The notes beneath the pieces were generated by a model. It did no database searches, was not told the DNA's origin, and saw only the letters and a program-made list of their open reading frames with translations. Position numbers and translations under genes: made by a program. Below, piece by piece: positions 32,241 to 40,493 of a stretch of DNA of 64,000 nt; within the stretch, counting starts at the first letter, position 1, and each line of letters begins with the position of its first letter. The stretch comes from CAADGN01 sp035443945 (GTDB lineage Bacteria; Planctomycetota; Phycisphaerae; Phycisphaerales; UBA1924). The DNA lies in assembly GCA_035443945.1 (NCBI GenBank), contig DAOMNQ010000002.1:1-64000 (forward strand), written 5' to 3'.

Positions 32241-32266
32241 GGAACAAAGCGAAAGTTAGTGCGTAT
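32241..32266 (+). promoter_or_regulatory. possible ECF-type promoter (GGAAC-16-CGTAT) upstream of the sigma gene
   Basis: GGAAC (32241-32245) and CGTAT (32262-32266), 16 bases apart, match the general form of ECF promoters. It lies about 100 bases before the ECF sigma gene, as expected for autoregulation. A second hexamer, TATAGT (32342-32347), nearer the ATG could be the housekeeping promoter. Confidence 0.35.
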
Positions 32267-32341
32267 AAACATACTGGACGGCGGGCAGTGAGCGACGCCC
32301 CGCCGGATGCCGAACGGGCAACCGCACGTCCTGCCACCGGG

Positions 32342-32347
32342 TATAGT
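32342..32347 (+). promoter_or_regulatory. -10 element TATAGT before the ECF sigma gene
   Basis: TATAGT lies 21 bases before the ATG at 32369, leaving a short leader that still holds the GGGAAAGGG ribosome site. Confidence 0.4.
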
Positions 32348-32368
32348 CGCTCCGGGAAAGGGCAACAC

Positions 32369-32953
32369 ATGGATCGCGCCGAGGAACGCCGCCTGATCCG
32401 ACGAGCCGCTGCGGGCGACAAGCAGGCCGCGGAGGCCTGCATCCGCGCCCACCAGCCGAGCCTGTACGCGTACATGCTGCGCCTGTCGGGCCGTCCCGAC
32501 GTGGCGGAGGACATCGTGCAGGAGGCGTTCGTCCGGGTGCTGACGAGCCTCGACCGCTTCGACGATCGGTACCGGTTCTCGACCTGGCTCTTCACGATCG
32601 CCCGCCGCCTGTACGTGAACGCCTGCCAGAAGCACAAGCCCGTGTACGAGTCGGACGTGGTGGGCGGTTGGCACTCCTCGGCCGATGGTCCCGAGTCGCC
32701 GGTGATCGACGCCGAGGTTCACGAGAACACCCGTGACGCCCTCCAGGCCGCACTCCTGCGGCTGCCCGAGGAGCAGCGCGAGGTGGTCATCCTCTTCCAT
32801 CAGCAGGACTGGCCGATCGCCTTGATTGCGCAACACATGGGCATGCCGGAGGGGACCGTCAAGAGCCATCTGCACCGCGGTCGCCGGCGTCTTCGGGCGT
32901 TTCTGGAAGCGTCGGAGCGCGATACCGCACGGGTCGAGGAGGCGTGGCGTTGA
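32369..32953 (+). CDS. ECF-type RNA polymerase sigma factor
   Basis: 194 aa from the ATG at 32369, chosen because GGGAAAGGG lies just upstream and a TATAGT hexamer would put the transcript start after an alternative start at 32288. Region 2 spans about residues 20-90, with SGRPDVAEDIVQEAFVRVL and the promoter-melting FSTWLFTIARRLYVNACQKH. Region 4 spans about 125-178 and has the helix-turn-helix IALIAQHMGMPEGTVKSHLH. Regions 1.1 and 3 are absent, as in ECF factors. The next gene overlaps its end by ten bases and encodes a membrane protein likely to be the anti-sigma factor. Confidence 0.93.
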   Translation: MDRAEERRLIRRAAAGDKQAAEACIRAHQPSLYAYMLRLSGRPDVAEDIVQEAFVRVLTSLDRFDDRYRFSTWLFTIARRLYVNACQKHKPVYESDVVGGWHSSADGPESPVIDAEVHENTRDALQAALLRLPEEQREVVILFHQQDWPIALIAQHMGMPEGTVKSHLHRGRRRLRAFLEASERDTARVEEAWR

Positions 32954-33765
32954 CGGACGATGGCCGCAAGCCCGATCGTCGCTCCCACGAGGAGTGGGTG
33001 GACGAGTTGCTCGATCGTCGCGCCGACGATCCCGAGTCGCGGGCGATCTTCGATCGGCTGCGCACTGATCTGGACGCCTGCCGTGAGTTGGCGAGCCTCA
33101 AGCGAGCGACCGACGCCCTGCGGCGCACGCCGTCCGCCCCCGATCTCACGGCGGACATTCTCCACAGCATCGATCGCCGACGCCGGTTCCTGCCGGCTCG
33201 CCTGCGCCGGATGGTCACCGTCGGTCGCGTCGCGGTCGCGGCCGGCGTGGTCTTCGCGATCGGGGTTACCGCGATCGCCCGACGGCACACCCCCGAACTC
33301 GCCTTCACGCCGGAGCCTTCGCACCTCTCCACCCTCGTGGCGAGCAGCACGACCGAAGCCCGCAGGTGCGCAAAGACCGTTGCAGCCGCCGTCGGCACGA
33401 TCCGCGACGATCTCACCGCGCCGGTCTCGCAGGTGGTCGTGGTGTCCGCTCGCTCCGGCGACGGGTCTCCCCGGGTCATCCGCTACCGCTCGACCTCACC
33501 CGCTTTCGACGTGAATCACCATCCCGTAACCGTCTCGTGGAATGCATCCGTCCCCGTTGTGGGCGGCAGCGGCGCGGCGGACCTCGGCGTTGCAGGCTGG
33601 GAGTTCTACGGCGACGAAACAACGGCCGGACTCGGCCGACCGACGTACGCCTCGCGTCGTGACGGCCCGGACCTGATCCGTGCCGGGCTGTTCTTCGAGT
33701 TCTGGTACGACCCGGCCCCGTCCATGCCAGACCGCTTCGAGCGAGCCTCACGCGACATCCGCTGA
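32944..33765 (+). CDS. probable membrane anti-sigma factor
   Basis: 273 aa from a GTG overlapping the sigma gene. The cytoplasmic N-terminal part (about residues 1-90) is charged and helical, with DLDACRELASLKRATDALRR, but no clear HxxxCxxC zinc anti-sigma motif. One membrane span lies at about 97-117 (VGRVAVAAGVVFAIGVTAIA). The outer part (about 118-273) has aromatic-rich segments (WEFYGDETT, FFEFWYDP) and no recognised domain. Translation coupled to an ECF sigma factor plus one membrane span fits an anti-sigma factor. This is inference from context because sequence similarity is not evident. Confidence 0.7.
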   Translation: MALTDDGRKPDRRSHEEWVDELLDRRADDPESRAIFDRLRTDLDACRELASLKRATDALRRTPSAPDLTADILHSIDRRRRFLPARLRRMVTVGRVAVAAGVVFAIGVTAIARRHTPELAFTPEPSHLSTLVASSTTEARRCAKTVAAAVGTIRDDLTAPVSQVVVVSARSGDGSPRVIRYRSTSPAFDVNHHPVTVSWNASVPVVGGSGAADLGVAGWEFYGDETTAGLGRPTYASRRDGPDLIRAGLFFEFWYDPAPSMPDRFERASRDIR

Positions 33766-33823
33766 GCCGGGACCACCCGCGAACCCTTCGATCGCCTGCT
33801 GCCGCCTGAAGCACGCTCGCCGG

Positions 33824-33829
33824 TATCCT
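33824..33829 (+). promoter_or_regulatory. -10 element TATCCT, leaderless start of secreted protein gene
   Basis: TATCCT ends six bases before the ATG at 33836. No Shine-Dalgarno site is present. Confidence 0.5.
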
Positions 33830-33835
33830 CGTGGG

Positions 33836-35458
33836 ATGAGACCCTCCCGAAGCCACAAGTTTGGGTTCCTTCGAGTGCGCCCGGCGCGGTGCCTGTCGGG
33901 GGCACTGGCCTGGCTGGCCGGGGTGAACCTGCTTCCCGCCCAGTTGAATGCCCAGCCTAGCACGCCCTACGCGGCCGCCGTGGCGTTGCCCGCGCAGGCA
34001 GAGGTCGCGCTTGTCCTGGACGGCGCATCCCGCATCCGCACGTCGCTCGCGGGGGAGACGATCAGCCGGGCCTTGGCGGATTCCGGATTGCTCGCGGAGT
34101 CAGATCGCGCCTGGGAGGGCCTGGCCCGCGTGCTCGGGCTCCGCCGGGATGATGCGTTCGATGCGCTGCTCGGCCGTCGCGTCATCCTTGTCATGACGGG
34201 AATCCGTCCGGGAGCACCCTCACAATGGGCGGTCGTTTCGCAGGTCTCGCCCGAGATTGAACGGCGTCTTCGAGCGGGACTGGGTGCGGCCCCGCGTCAG
34301 GTCGTCGGCGGGCAACCGATCCTCTCCGTCGAGAACGGCAGGTATGAACTTGCCTCCGCCGTGTTCAAGGATGCCGGCGCATCGCCGCTGCTGAAGGAGG
34401 ACGGGCCGGCGGAACCGGTGGCGTTGATGCTGCTCGCTCCAGCAGGGCACAACGCGCTGTTCGATGCCATGCTGCCGCTGATCCAGGGGCGAGCCGCGGG
34501 CGAGCCGTTCGGAGCGATGCTGCAGCCCGCTTCGGCGCATGGAGCCTCGGACGGCCTGGTCATAGCGAGGCTGCTCTCCGCCGATGGTGGTTCCGACCGC
34601 TATGCGGCGGTTGCCCTCCACGCCAGGGGGGACACCTGGAAAGCGGGCACGATCGCGTGGCCGGCGAATCTGTGGCTTCCGGGCATCGTTGCCGGACCTG
34701 TCGCGGGGGTTCCGCGCCCCGTGTTCGATGCGCTGTCGAGTGGTGCATTGGTCTGTGTGGTCGGCACGCTGGGGGCGGACGGTCCGCCGCGCGAGTTGAT
34801 CGCCCTCGCCGGCACGGCCGCGCATCTCGCATGGCCCGACGGGCTGGACGCGCTCCCCGCCGGCAGCGCGATACTGACAGTCCACAGCGGAGAGGGTGAA
34901 CCCGGCGATCCGTTCGGACTCGCCGTCTCTGTCGCCGTGCAGGTCCGCGATGTTGAAGCCTCTGCGAAGACGTGCGATCGGGCGGTCGCACGCTCGCTGT
35001 CGGCCGCCGGACGCGACGGGGCCGCCGACTTCGGCGGTTTCCTCCCCGGTGCCATCCGCACGGCGGAGGTCGGTGTAGGCCCCGGCCGGACATCCACGAT
35101 CGCGTGGACGTTTCAACGCGACGCCCAGCCTCGAAGCCCCGACGCCCCGAGGAGCGGGTGGTGGGTCATGGCGCTCGGGCCGACGGGCAAGGCCCCGTCA
35201 TGTTCAACCTCGATCGTTCGCAGAACCACCATCGCCCTCACCGCGCCGGATGGCAATGCCGATGCACGGCGCCGCATCAGCCTCGGCATCGTCCGGCCCG
35301 CCCGGGCAGTCGAGTTCGTGCTGCGCGGCGCCGACATCCCCTCAGGGCCGTTCGCCCTCGTGCGTGCGATCGACTCGGCCGAGTGGGACGCCTGGATTGA
35401 GGGGGACGCCATCCGAGCCGAGAACATGGTTCGCTTCTCGCCTGTGCAGGCCCGTTGA
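33836..35458 (+). CDS. large secreted protein of unknown function
   Basis: 540 aa. A long N-region and a hydrophobic core (LSGALAWLAGVNLLPAQLNAQ, about residues 20-42) form a signal peptide. The mature part has repeating segments of alternating hydrophobic residues (VALVLDGASRIRTSL, RRVILVMTGIRPG, VALMLLAPAGHNALFDAMLP). These recall the DUF3352-like or GLPGLI-type beta-alpha folds of planctomycete secreted proteins, but I cannot assign a family. It lies 70 bases after the anti-sigma-like gene and has its own -10 hexamer. xylB follows 16 bases after its stop, but that gene also has its own leaderless start. Confidence 0.72.
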   Translation: MRPSRSHKFGFLRVRPARCLSGALAWLAGVNLLPAQLNAQPSTPYAAAVALPAQAEVALVLDGASRIRTSLAGETISRALADSGLLAESDRAWEGLARVLGLRRDDAFDALLGRRVILVMTGIRPGAPSQWAVVSQVSPEIERRLRAGLGAAPRQVVGGQPILSVENGRYELASAVFKDAGASPLLKEDGPAEPVALMLLAPAGHNALFDAMLPLIQGRAAGEPFGAMLQPASAHGASDGLVIARLLSADGGSDRYAAVALHARGDTWKAGTIAWPANLWLPGIVAGPVAGVPRPVFDALSSGALVCVVGTLGADGPPRELIALAGTAAHLAWPDGLDALPAGSAILTVHSGEGEPGDPFGLAVSVAVQVRDVEASAKTCDRAVARSLSAAGRDGAADFGGFLPGAIRTAEVGVGPGRTSTIAWTFQRDAQPRSPDAPRSGWWVMALGPTGKAPSCSTSIVRRTTIALTAPDGNADARRRISLGIVRPARAVEFVLRGADIPSGPFALVRAIDSAEWDAWIEGDAIRAENMVRFSPVQAR

Positions 35459-35462
35459 CCGG

Positions 35463-35468
35463 TAGACT
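35463..35468 (+). promoter_or_regulatory. -10 element TAGACT, leaderless start of xylB
   Basis: TAGACT ends six bases before the xylB ATG at 35475, and it begins four bases after the preceding stop. Confidence 0.5.
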
Positions 35469-35474
35469 GGCGGT

Positions 35475-37025
35475 ATGGCTCTGCTGCTCGGCATCGACGT
35501 GGGCACGTCGTCCACGAAGGCACTCGTCATCGACGACGCGGGTCGCGTCCTAGAGAGAGCCTCATCGCCTCACACGCTTGAGCAGCCGTACGCGGGATGG
35601 TCGGAGCAGGACCCACGCCAGTGGTGGTCGGCGACGGTTGCGGCGACGCGTGCCGTGACCGAGCGCCTGGGCGCGAGAACGGGCGAGATCGAAGCCGTGG
35701 GACTGAGCGGGCAGATGCACGGCTCGGTGCTGCTGGCGCGCGAGTCGTTCGGCGGATCCGGAGAGCGGGCCGAGCCTCTCCGTCCGGCCATCCTGTGGAA
35801 CGACCAACGCACGGCCGCGCAGTGCGAAACCATCGAGCGTGCGGCCGGCTCGCGGCGTCGGCTTGTCGAGATGGTCGGCAATGCCGCCCTCCCCGGTTTC
35901 ACGCTCCCGAAACTGCTCTGGGTGCGCGAGCACGAGGCTGAGGTCTGGCAGCGGACGGCGATGGTGATGCTCCCGAAGGACTACGTGCGCTTTCGGCTGA
36001 CCGGGCGTGCCGCGACTGACGTGGGCGACGGCGCGGGAACGCTGCTGCTCGATGTTGATCGCCGGTCCTGGAGCGACGAGGCGATGCGTCTGTTCGACAT
36101 CGACCCGGCGACGCTGCCGCCGGTGCTCGAGTCCGCAGCCGCCGCGGGAGAGGTGACCGCGTGGGCCGCCTCGCAGACCGGGCTTCCGGCCGGCATCACG
36201 GTGGCCGCCGGGTCCGGGGACAATCAGTGCGGTGCGGTCGGCGCGGGCGTCGTGGAGTCGGGCGTTGCGCTGGCGACGCTCGGCACGAGCGGGGTGCTGT
36301 ACGCGCACGCGAGCGAGCCGCGCCTCGACCTCGGACCTGACGAGCGATCCGCGGGGCGGATCCATACGATGTGCGCCGCGGACGGGGAAGCCGGGCGCAA
36401 GGGGGAGTGGTGCCTGACGGGCTGCATGCTGTCCGCTGCCGGCTCATTGCAATGGGTGCATGACAGACTCTTCCCGGGTGAAAGCGTCGATCGCCTGATC
36501 GCTGAGGCGTCTGGCGCGCCGCCGGGGTGCGAAGGCCTGGTGTTCCTGCCGCACCTGACGGGCGAGCGCTGCCCGCACCCGGACCCGCTGGCTCGGGGCG
36601 CGTGGATCGGGTTGACGTCACGCCACTCGCGCGCTCATCTCGTGCGCTCCGTGCTCGAAGGCGTCACATTCACGATGCGGGCGATCCTCGACCTCTTCGT
36701 CGATACCGGGATCGACGCGAACGCCGTGAGACTCGGGGGGGGCGGCGCGCGATCGGAACTGTGGCGGCAGATGCAGGCGGACATTTACCGTCGCCCGGTC
36801 TGTCTGCCGAACACCGAGGAAGGGCCGGCGCTCGGAGCAGCACTGCTCGGAGGCGTCGCGGCGGGCGTGTGGGAGAGCGTCCCGGCGGCATGCCGCGCGT
36901 GCATCCGCATCACGGAGACACGCGAACCTGATCGAGCGACCGCCGATCGCTACGAACCCATGCGGCTGGTGCACCGAACGCTGTACCCGCGCCTCCGCGA
37001 GGCGTTTCACTCACTGTCGGCGTGA
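35475..37025 (+). CDS. xylB: xylulokinase
   Basis: 516-aa FGGY-family sugar kinase. The phosphate loop is LLLGIDVGTSSTKALVID. The xylulokinase-type substrate motif is VGLSGQMHGSVLL, and ILWNDQRTA, the catalytic Asp in GSGDNQCGAVGAG and the ATP-binding GGGGARSELWRQ are present. It phosphorylates D-xylulose for the pentose phosphate pathway. The length fits XylB (about 485-510 aa). It is normally paired with xylA. Here xylA lies 13 kb away on the same strand and carries an in-frame stop, which leaves the xylose route in doubt unless another isomerase exists. It is convergent with the PEP-CTERM gene, with seven bases between stops. Confidence 0.9.
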   Translation: MALLLGIDVGTSSTKALVIDDAGRVLERASSPHTLEQPYAGWSEQDPRQWWSATVAATRAVTERLGARTGEIEAVGLSGQMHGSVLLARESFGGSGERAEPLRPAILWNDQRTAAQCETIERAAGSRRRLVEMVGNAALPGFTLPKLLWVREHEAEVWQRTAMVMLPKDYVRFRLTGRAATDVGDGAGTLLLDVDRRSWSDEAMRLFDIDPATLPPVLESAAAAGEVTAWAASQTGLPAGITVAAGSGDNQCGAVGAGVVESGVALATLGTSGVLYAHASEPRLDLGPDERSAGRIHTMCAADGEAGRKGEWCLTGCMLSAAGSLQWVHDRLFPGESVDRLIAEASGAPPGCEGLVFLPHLTGERCPHPDPLARGAWIGLTSRHSRAHLVRSVLEGVTFTMRAILDLFVDTGIDANAVRLGGGGARSELWRQMQADIYRRPVCLPNTEEGPALGAALLGGVAAGVWESVPAACRACIRITETREPDRATADRYEPMRLVHRTLYPRLREAFHSLSA

Positions 37026-37032
37026 CCGACGG

Positions 37033-37755
37033 TCAGCGGCGGCGACGGCGTGCGGCGAGCGCCCCCGCAAGACCGAGCGCGCCGAGTGTGCCCGGCGCGG
37101 GGACGTGCTCGATCGTGACGCGGACGTTGTCGATTCCCCATGACTCGTCGATGTATCCCTGCAGGCCGACTCCCCGGAAATCAATGAGGAGTTCGGTCGC
37201 GTCGGCCGGCAGCACGAACGGGACTTCCACGCCGAGGTAGATGGAGTCCATCCACTGGGCGTGGTAGCCGAGGTGCGTCGGGCCGACGTCGGGGGCGCGG
37301 AAGGTCTGCGTGCCGTCGGGGAGATTGGTGAAGGTCTCGGAGAAGTGGACCTCGCGGTTGATGAGAACCTCGAAGTAGTCCGGGCCGTGGACGCTGTTGT
37401 TGCCGTCCCAGGAGTCGATGATGTAGAGGTCGAACGAGACGAGGCCGGCGATGTACGGCGTGCCGCCCCCCCCACCGCCACCCCCGCCGCCGTCGTCTCC
37501 GCCGTCATCGGGGATGTCGTCGCGCTGGCCTCGCGTGGGGTCGAGTTTGAGCCGGATGGACTCGCTGCTCTTGCGCCCCACAAATCGGGTGAAGTTAGCG
37601 TGCGTGTCGAGCGTGGTGTTCGCGCTCCATTCCTTCCCGGCGGCCTGAAGCCCCTCGAAGGTGTTCTCGTACAGCGTGGCCGGCTGAGCGAGCGAAGCGG
37701 CGGCGAGGATCGCGGGCGCAGCGGCCCCCGCGACGGCAATGCGTCGGGCGTTCAT
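37033..37755 (-). CDS. PEP-CTERM-like secreted protein
   Basis: 240 aa. A signal peptide covers residues 1-24 (IAVAGAAAPAILAAASLAQP). The mature N-terminal part is followed by a poly-Gly linker with about ten consecutive glycines (GGDDGGGG...), next to an acidic DDIPDDGGDD stretch. A beta-rich, lectin-like domain carries YFEVLINREVHFSETF and ESWGIDNVRVTIEHV. The C-terminus (VPAPGTLGALGLAGALAARR, then Arg) matches the PEP-CTERM sorting signal: a VPAPG motif, a hydrophobic segment and a basic end. The form is typical of Phycisphaerae. Such proteins are exported, processed by an exosortase and placed on the surface or in matrix. The poly-Gly tract is encoded by a long run of GGX codons. Confidence 0.85.
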   Translation of the reverse strand: MNARRIAVAGAAAPAILAAASLAQPATLYENTFEGLQAAGKEWSANTTLDTHANFTRFVGRKSSESIRLKLDPTRGQRDDIPDDGGDDGGGGGGGGGGTPYIAGLVSFDLYIIDSWDGNNSVHGPDYFEVLINREVHFSETFTNLPDGTQTFRAPDVGPTHLGYHAQWMDSIYLGVEVPFVLPADATELLIDFRGVGLQGYIDESWGIDNVRVTIEHVPAPGTLGALGLAGALAARRRRR

Positions 37756-38065
37756 CGGGCACTCTCTTTCTGGCGGCCGCGCACCGGCGACCGAGTTCCG
37801 CCTACAGCCTGCCACGCCCTCGGCCCCAGCCCACTTGCTGGAAGGAAGGGTCGCGCTGGCCGGTCCGGTTGTGCGGGTTACACAGGGCGGGCAGGATTCG
37901 AGCGTCTGTTCGCGGACTCACGCGCCTACACTCGAACGCCGCGATCCACTCGGCGCGGACCCCATCGGTCGTCCCGCGCCGCCCGCACACCAGCACGAGC
38001 CGAAACCACCTCGACCGCCACGGACGGCCCGCCGGTGCCCGAGGGCCGAGAACGCAGCCCCTGCC
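37756..38065. other. 310-bp divergent region between PEP-CTERM gene and typA
   Basis: No gene is supported. A purine-rich AGAAAGAGAG on the minus strand may serve as the ribosome site of the PEP-CTERM gene. TACACT (37927-37932) is a possible typA promoter with a long leader of about 130 bases. Nothing else is distinct. Confidence 0.5.
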
Positions 38066-39970
38066 ATGCCCACGCCACCCGTCGCCACCGCCGAACGAAT
38101 CCGCAACGTGGCGATCATCGCGCACGTGGACCACGGGAAGACCACGCTGGTCGATGAACTGCTGCGCCAGTCCGGCATGTTCCGCGAGGGGGAACTGGAC
38201 AAACTGGCCGGCGGGCAGCACGACCTGATCATGGATTCCAACCCGCTCGAGCGCGAGCGCGGCATCACCATCCTGTCCAAGAACTGCGCCGTCACCTACC
38301 ACGCCCAGAACGGCAACGACTACCGGATCAACATCATCGACACGCCCGGCCACGCGGACTTCGGCGGCGAGGTCGAGCGGGTGCTGCGCCTCGCGGACGG
38401 GTGCCTGCTGCTGGTCGACGCCTTCGACGGGCCGATGCCGCAGACGAAGTTCGTGCTCGGCAAGGCGCTGGAGGCGGGGCTGCGGCCAGTCGTGGTCATC
38501 AACAAGTGCGACCGCCCGGAGGCCGACCCCAAGCGCGTGCTGCACGAGGTCTTCGACCTGCTGGTCGACCTGGGCGCGGAGGATCACGCCCTCGACTTTC
38601 CGGTCGTCTACTGCTCAGGCCGCGAGGGGTGGGCCTCGCCGTCGCTCGACCGACCCATGGACGAACTCCGTACGGGCGACCTGGGGCCGATCTTCGAGGC
38701 CATCGTGAGCGAGGTCCCCGCGCCGAGCGCGAACCCGGATCGGCCTCTCCAGTTCCTGGTGACGAGCCTTGACTATTCCGACTATCTCGGCCGCATCGCC
38801 ATCGGCCGAGTCATCGCGGGGAGCATCCGCTCGGGGCAGCAGGTCGCCCTCGTGCGGCGCGACGGCAAAGTCGAGGAAGGGCGGGTCGGCAAACTCCTCC
38901 GCTTCGAGGGCCTCTCACGCGAGGAGACCGACGAGGTCTACGCCGGCGACCTGTGCGCTGTCCCGGGGCTGCCCACCGTGGACATCGGCGACACCATCGC
39001 AGACCCCCAGTCGCCCGTCGGCCTCCCCCCCGTCCGCGTGGATGAGCCGACAATCTCGATGCTTTTTCGCATCAACGACTCGCCCTTCGCCGGGCAGGAG
39101 GGGAAGTACGTTACCAGCCGGCAGATCCGCGACCGGCTGCTGAAGGAACTCGAACGGAACGTGGCGCTGCGCGTCAAGCAGGGCGAGTCCGCGGAGGAGT
39201 TCGTCGTCTCCGGGCGCGGGCTGCTGCACCTGGGCATTCTCCTCGAAACCATGCGGCGCGAGGGGTACGAACTCTCGGTCGGCCGGGCCGTCGTCATCAC
39301 GAAGGAGATCGACGGCGTGACCTACGAGCCGGTCGAGACTCTGGTGATCGACGCGCCCGCATCCGCCGTCGGCGCGGTGATGGAACTGGTTGGCGGGCGT
39401 CGCGGCGAGTTGCGGAAGATGGAGCCTCGCGGCGAGGTGATGCACCTGGTTTTCGACGTGACGAGCCGCGCGCTGATCGGGTTGCGCGGCCGCATCCTCA
39501 CGGCGACACAGGGCGAGGCCGTCATGCACCACCGCTTCGACCGCTACGAGCCGGTCAGCGGCGACCGGATCCGGCGGCCGTGCGGGGTGCTGATCGCCAC
39601 AGAGGCAGGGCAGGTGACAGCCTACGCCGTCGAGAATCTCGCCGACCGCGGCATCCTCTTCGTCGCCCCGGGCGACCGCGTCTACACCGGCCAGATCATC
39701 GGCGAGCACAACCGCGACAACGACATTCCCGTCAACATCGTCCGCGAGAAGCACCTGACGAACGTCCGATCCTCGACCAAGGAAGCCACCGTCACCCTCA
39801 AGGCCCCGCGCCGGCTTACCCTCGAGGCGGCCCTCGAGTACGTCGAGGAGGACGAACTGGTCGAGATCACGCCGACCTCGATCCGCCTCCGCAAGCGCCT
39901 GCTCGACGAGGGCGAGCGCAAACGCGCCGAACGCCAGGCCCGCGACCGCGCCCGCCCATCCTCACCCTGA
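38066..39970 (+). CDS. typA: ribosome-associated GTPase TypA/BipA
   Basis: 634-aa translational GTPase. G1 is IIAHVDHGKTTLVDELLRQSG, G2 is ERERGITILSKN, G3 is DTPGHADFGGEVERVLRL, G4 is VVINKCDRPEAD and G5 is in VVYCSGREGW. The EF-G-like domains II, III and V follow, with GLLHLGILLETMRREGYE and the TypA-specific C-terminal domain (VMHHRFDRYEPVSGD region). TypA acts on the ribosome under stress and in subunit assembly. The ATG at 38066 is used: longer in-frame starts are not supported and the sequence before it is the divergent intergenic region. No Shine-Dalgarno site is evident. The length matches the family (605-640 aa). Confidence 0.95.
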   Translation: MPTPPVATAERIRNVAIIAHVDHGKTTLVDELLRQSGMFREGELDKLAGGQHDLIMDSNPLERERGITILSKNCAVTYHAQNGNDYRINIIDTPGHADFGGEVERVLRLADGCLLLVDAFDGPMPQTKFVLGKALEAGLRPVVVINKCDRPEADPKRVLHEVFDLLVDLGAEDHALDFPVVYCSGREGWASPSLDRPMDELRTGDLGPIFEAIVSEVPAPSANPDRPLQFLVTSLDYSDYLGRIAIGRVIAGSIRSGQQVALVRRDGKVEEGRVGKLLRFEGLSREETDEVYAGDLCAVPGLPTVDIGDTIADPQSPVGLPPVRVDEPTISMLFRINDSPFAGQEGKYVTSRQIRDRLLKELERNVALRVKQGESAEEFVVSGRGLLHLGILLETMRREGYELSVGRAVVITKEIDGVTYEPVETLVIDAPASAVGAVMELVGGRRGELRKMEPRGEVMHLVFDVTSRALIGLRGRILTATQGEAVMHHRFDRYEPVSGDRIRRPCGVLIATEAGQVTAYAVENLADRGILFVAPGDRVYTGQIIGEHNRDNDIPVNIVREKHLTNVRSSTKEATVTLKAPRRLTLEAALEYVEEDELVEITPTSIRLRKRLLDEGERKRAERQARDRARPSSP

Positions 39971-40067
39971 CGGGCGGCGACCGGAACGGCAAGCCCCAAT
40001 CGCCGCGACTCGACCCATCCCCTCGCTCCGACGCCCGGTTCCGGATGCCCGCCGCCCTCCCCCTGCC

Positions 40068-40073
40068 TATCCT
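40068..40073 (+). promoter_or_regulatory. possible -10 element TATCCT for rplU
   Basis: TATCCT lies 72 bases before the rplU ATG, giving a leader of about 65 bases with a GAGGACC ribosome site at its end. Confidence 0.35.
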
Positions 40074-40145
40074 CTCCACCCGCCGCGGACCGGGTCCGAA
40101 GCCGGCTCCAGCCGCCCCGATGCCCGCGCGGACGAGGACCGATCC

Positions 40146-40478
40146 ATGCCGCAGTACGCCATCATCGAAGAGTCCGGCGGCCAGCGCCGCGTCGCCGAAG
40201 GCGACACCATCCTGATCGACCTGCTCAAGGGCGGCGAGGCCGAGGCGGGCGAGACCCTCACCTTCGACCGCGTGCTCATGGTCGGCGAGGCCGGCGGCGA
40301 CGCGAAGGTGGGCACCCCCTACGTCGCCGGTGCCTCGGTCACCGCCCAGGTGGTCGAGCCTGCCGTCAAGGGCGAGAAGATCACCATCCACAAGTTCAAG
40401 CCGAAGAAGGGCTACCGGCGCAAGACGGGCCACCGGCAGCGCTACACCAGCGTGAAGATCACCGGCATCAAGGGCTGA
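40146..40478 (+). CDS. rplU: 50S ribosomal protein bL21
   Basis: 110 aa, complete bL21. It opens with MPQYAIIEESGGQRRV and carries the internal GETLTFDRVLMVGE and GTPYVAGASVTAQVV strands. The RNA-binding C-terminal signature FKPKKGYRRKTGHRQRYT is followed by VKITGI. bL21 binds 23S rRNA domain VI. In most bacteria rpmA (bL27) and obgE follow directly; here the next gene is glmS on the opposite strand, so the usual operon is broken. The leader is about 65 bases and could contain a bL21 autoregulatory hairpin, which I cannot confirm by eye. Confidence 0.97.
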   Translation: MPQYAIIEESGGQRRVAEGDTILIDLLKGGEAEAGETLTFDRVLMVGEAGGDAKVGTPYVAGASVTAQVVEPAVKGEKITIHKFKPKKGYRRKTGHRQRYTSVKITGIKG

Positions 40479-40493
40479 CCGCGCCGCTTTCGG

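Noticed and set aside
37739..38065. Upstream extension of typA
   Set aside because: No homology before residue 1 of the 38066 start, and it would overlap the divergent intergenic region.
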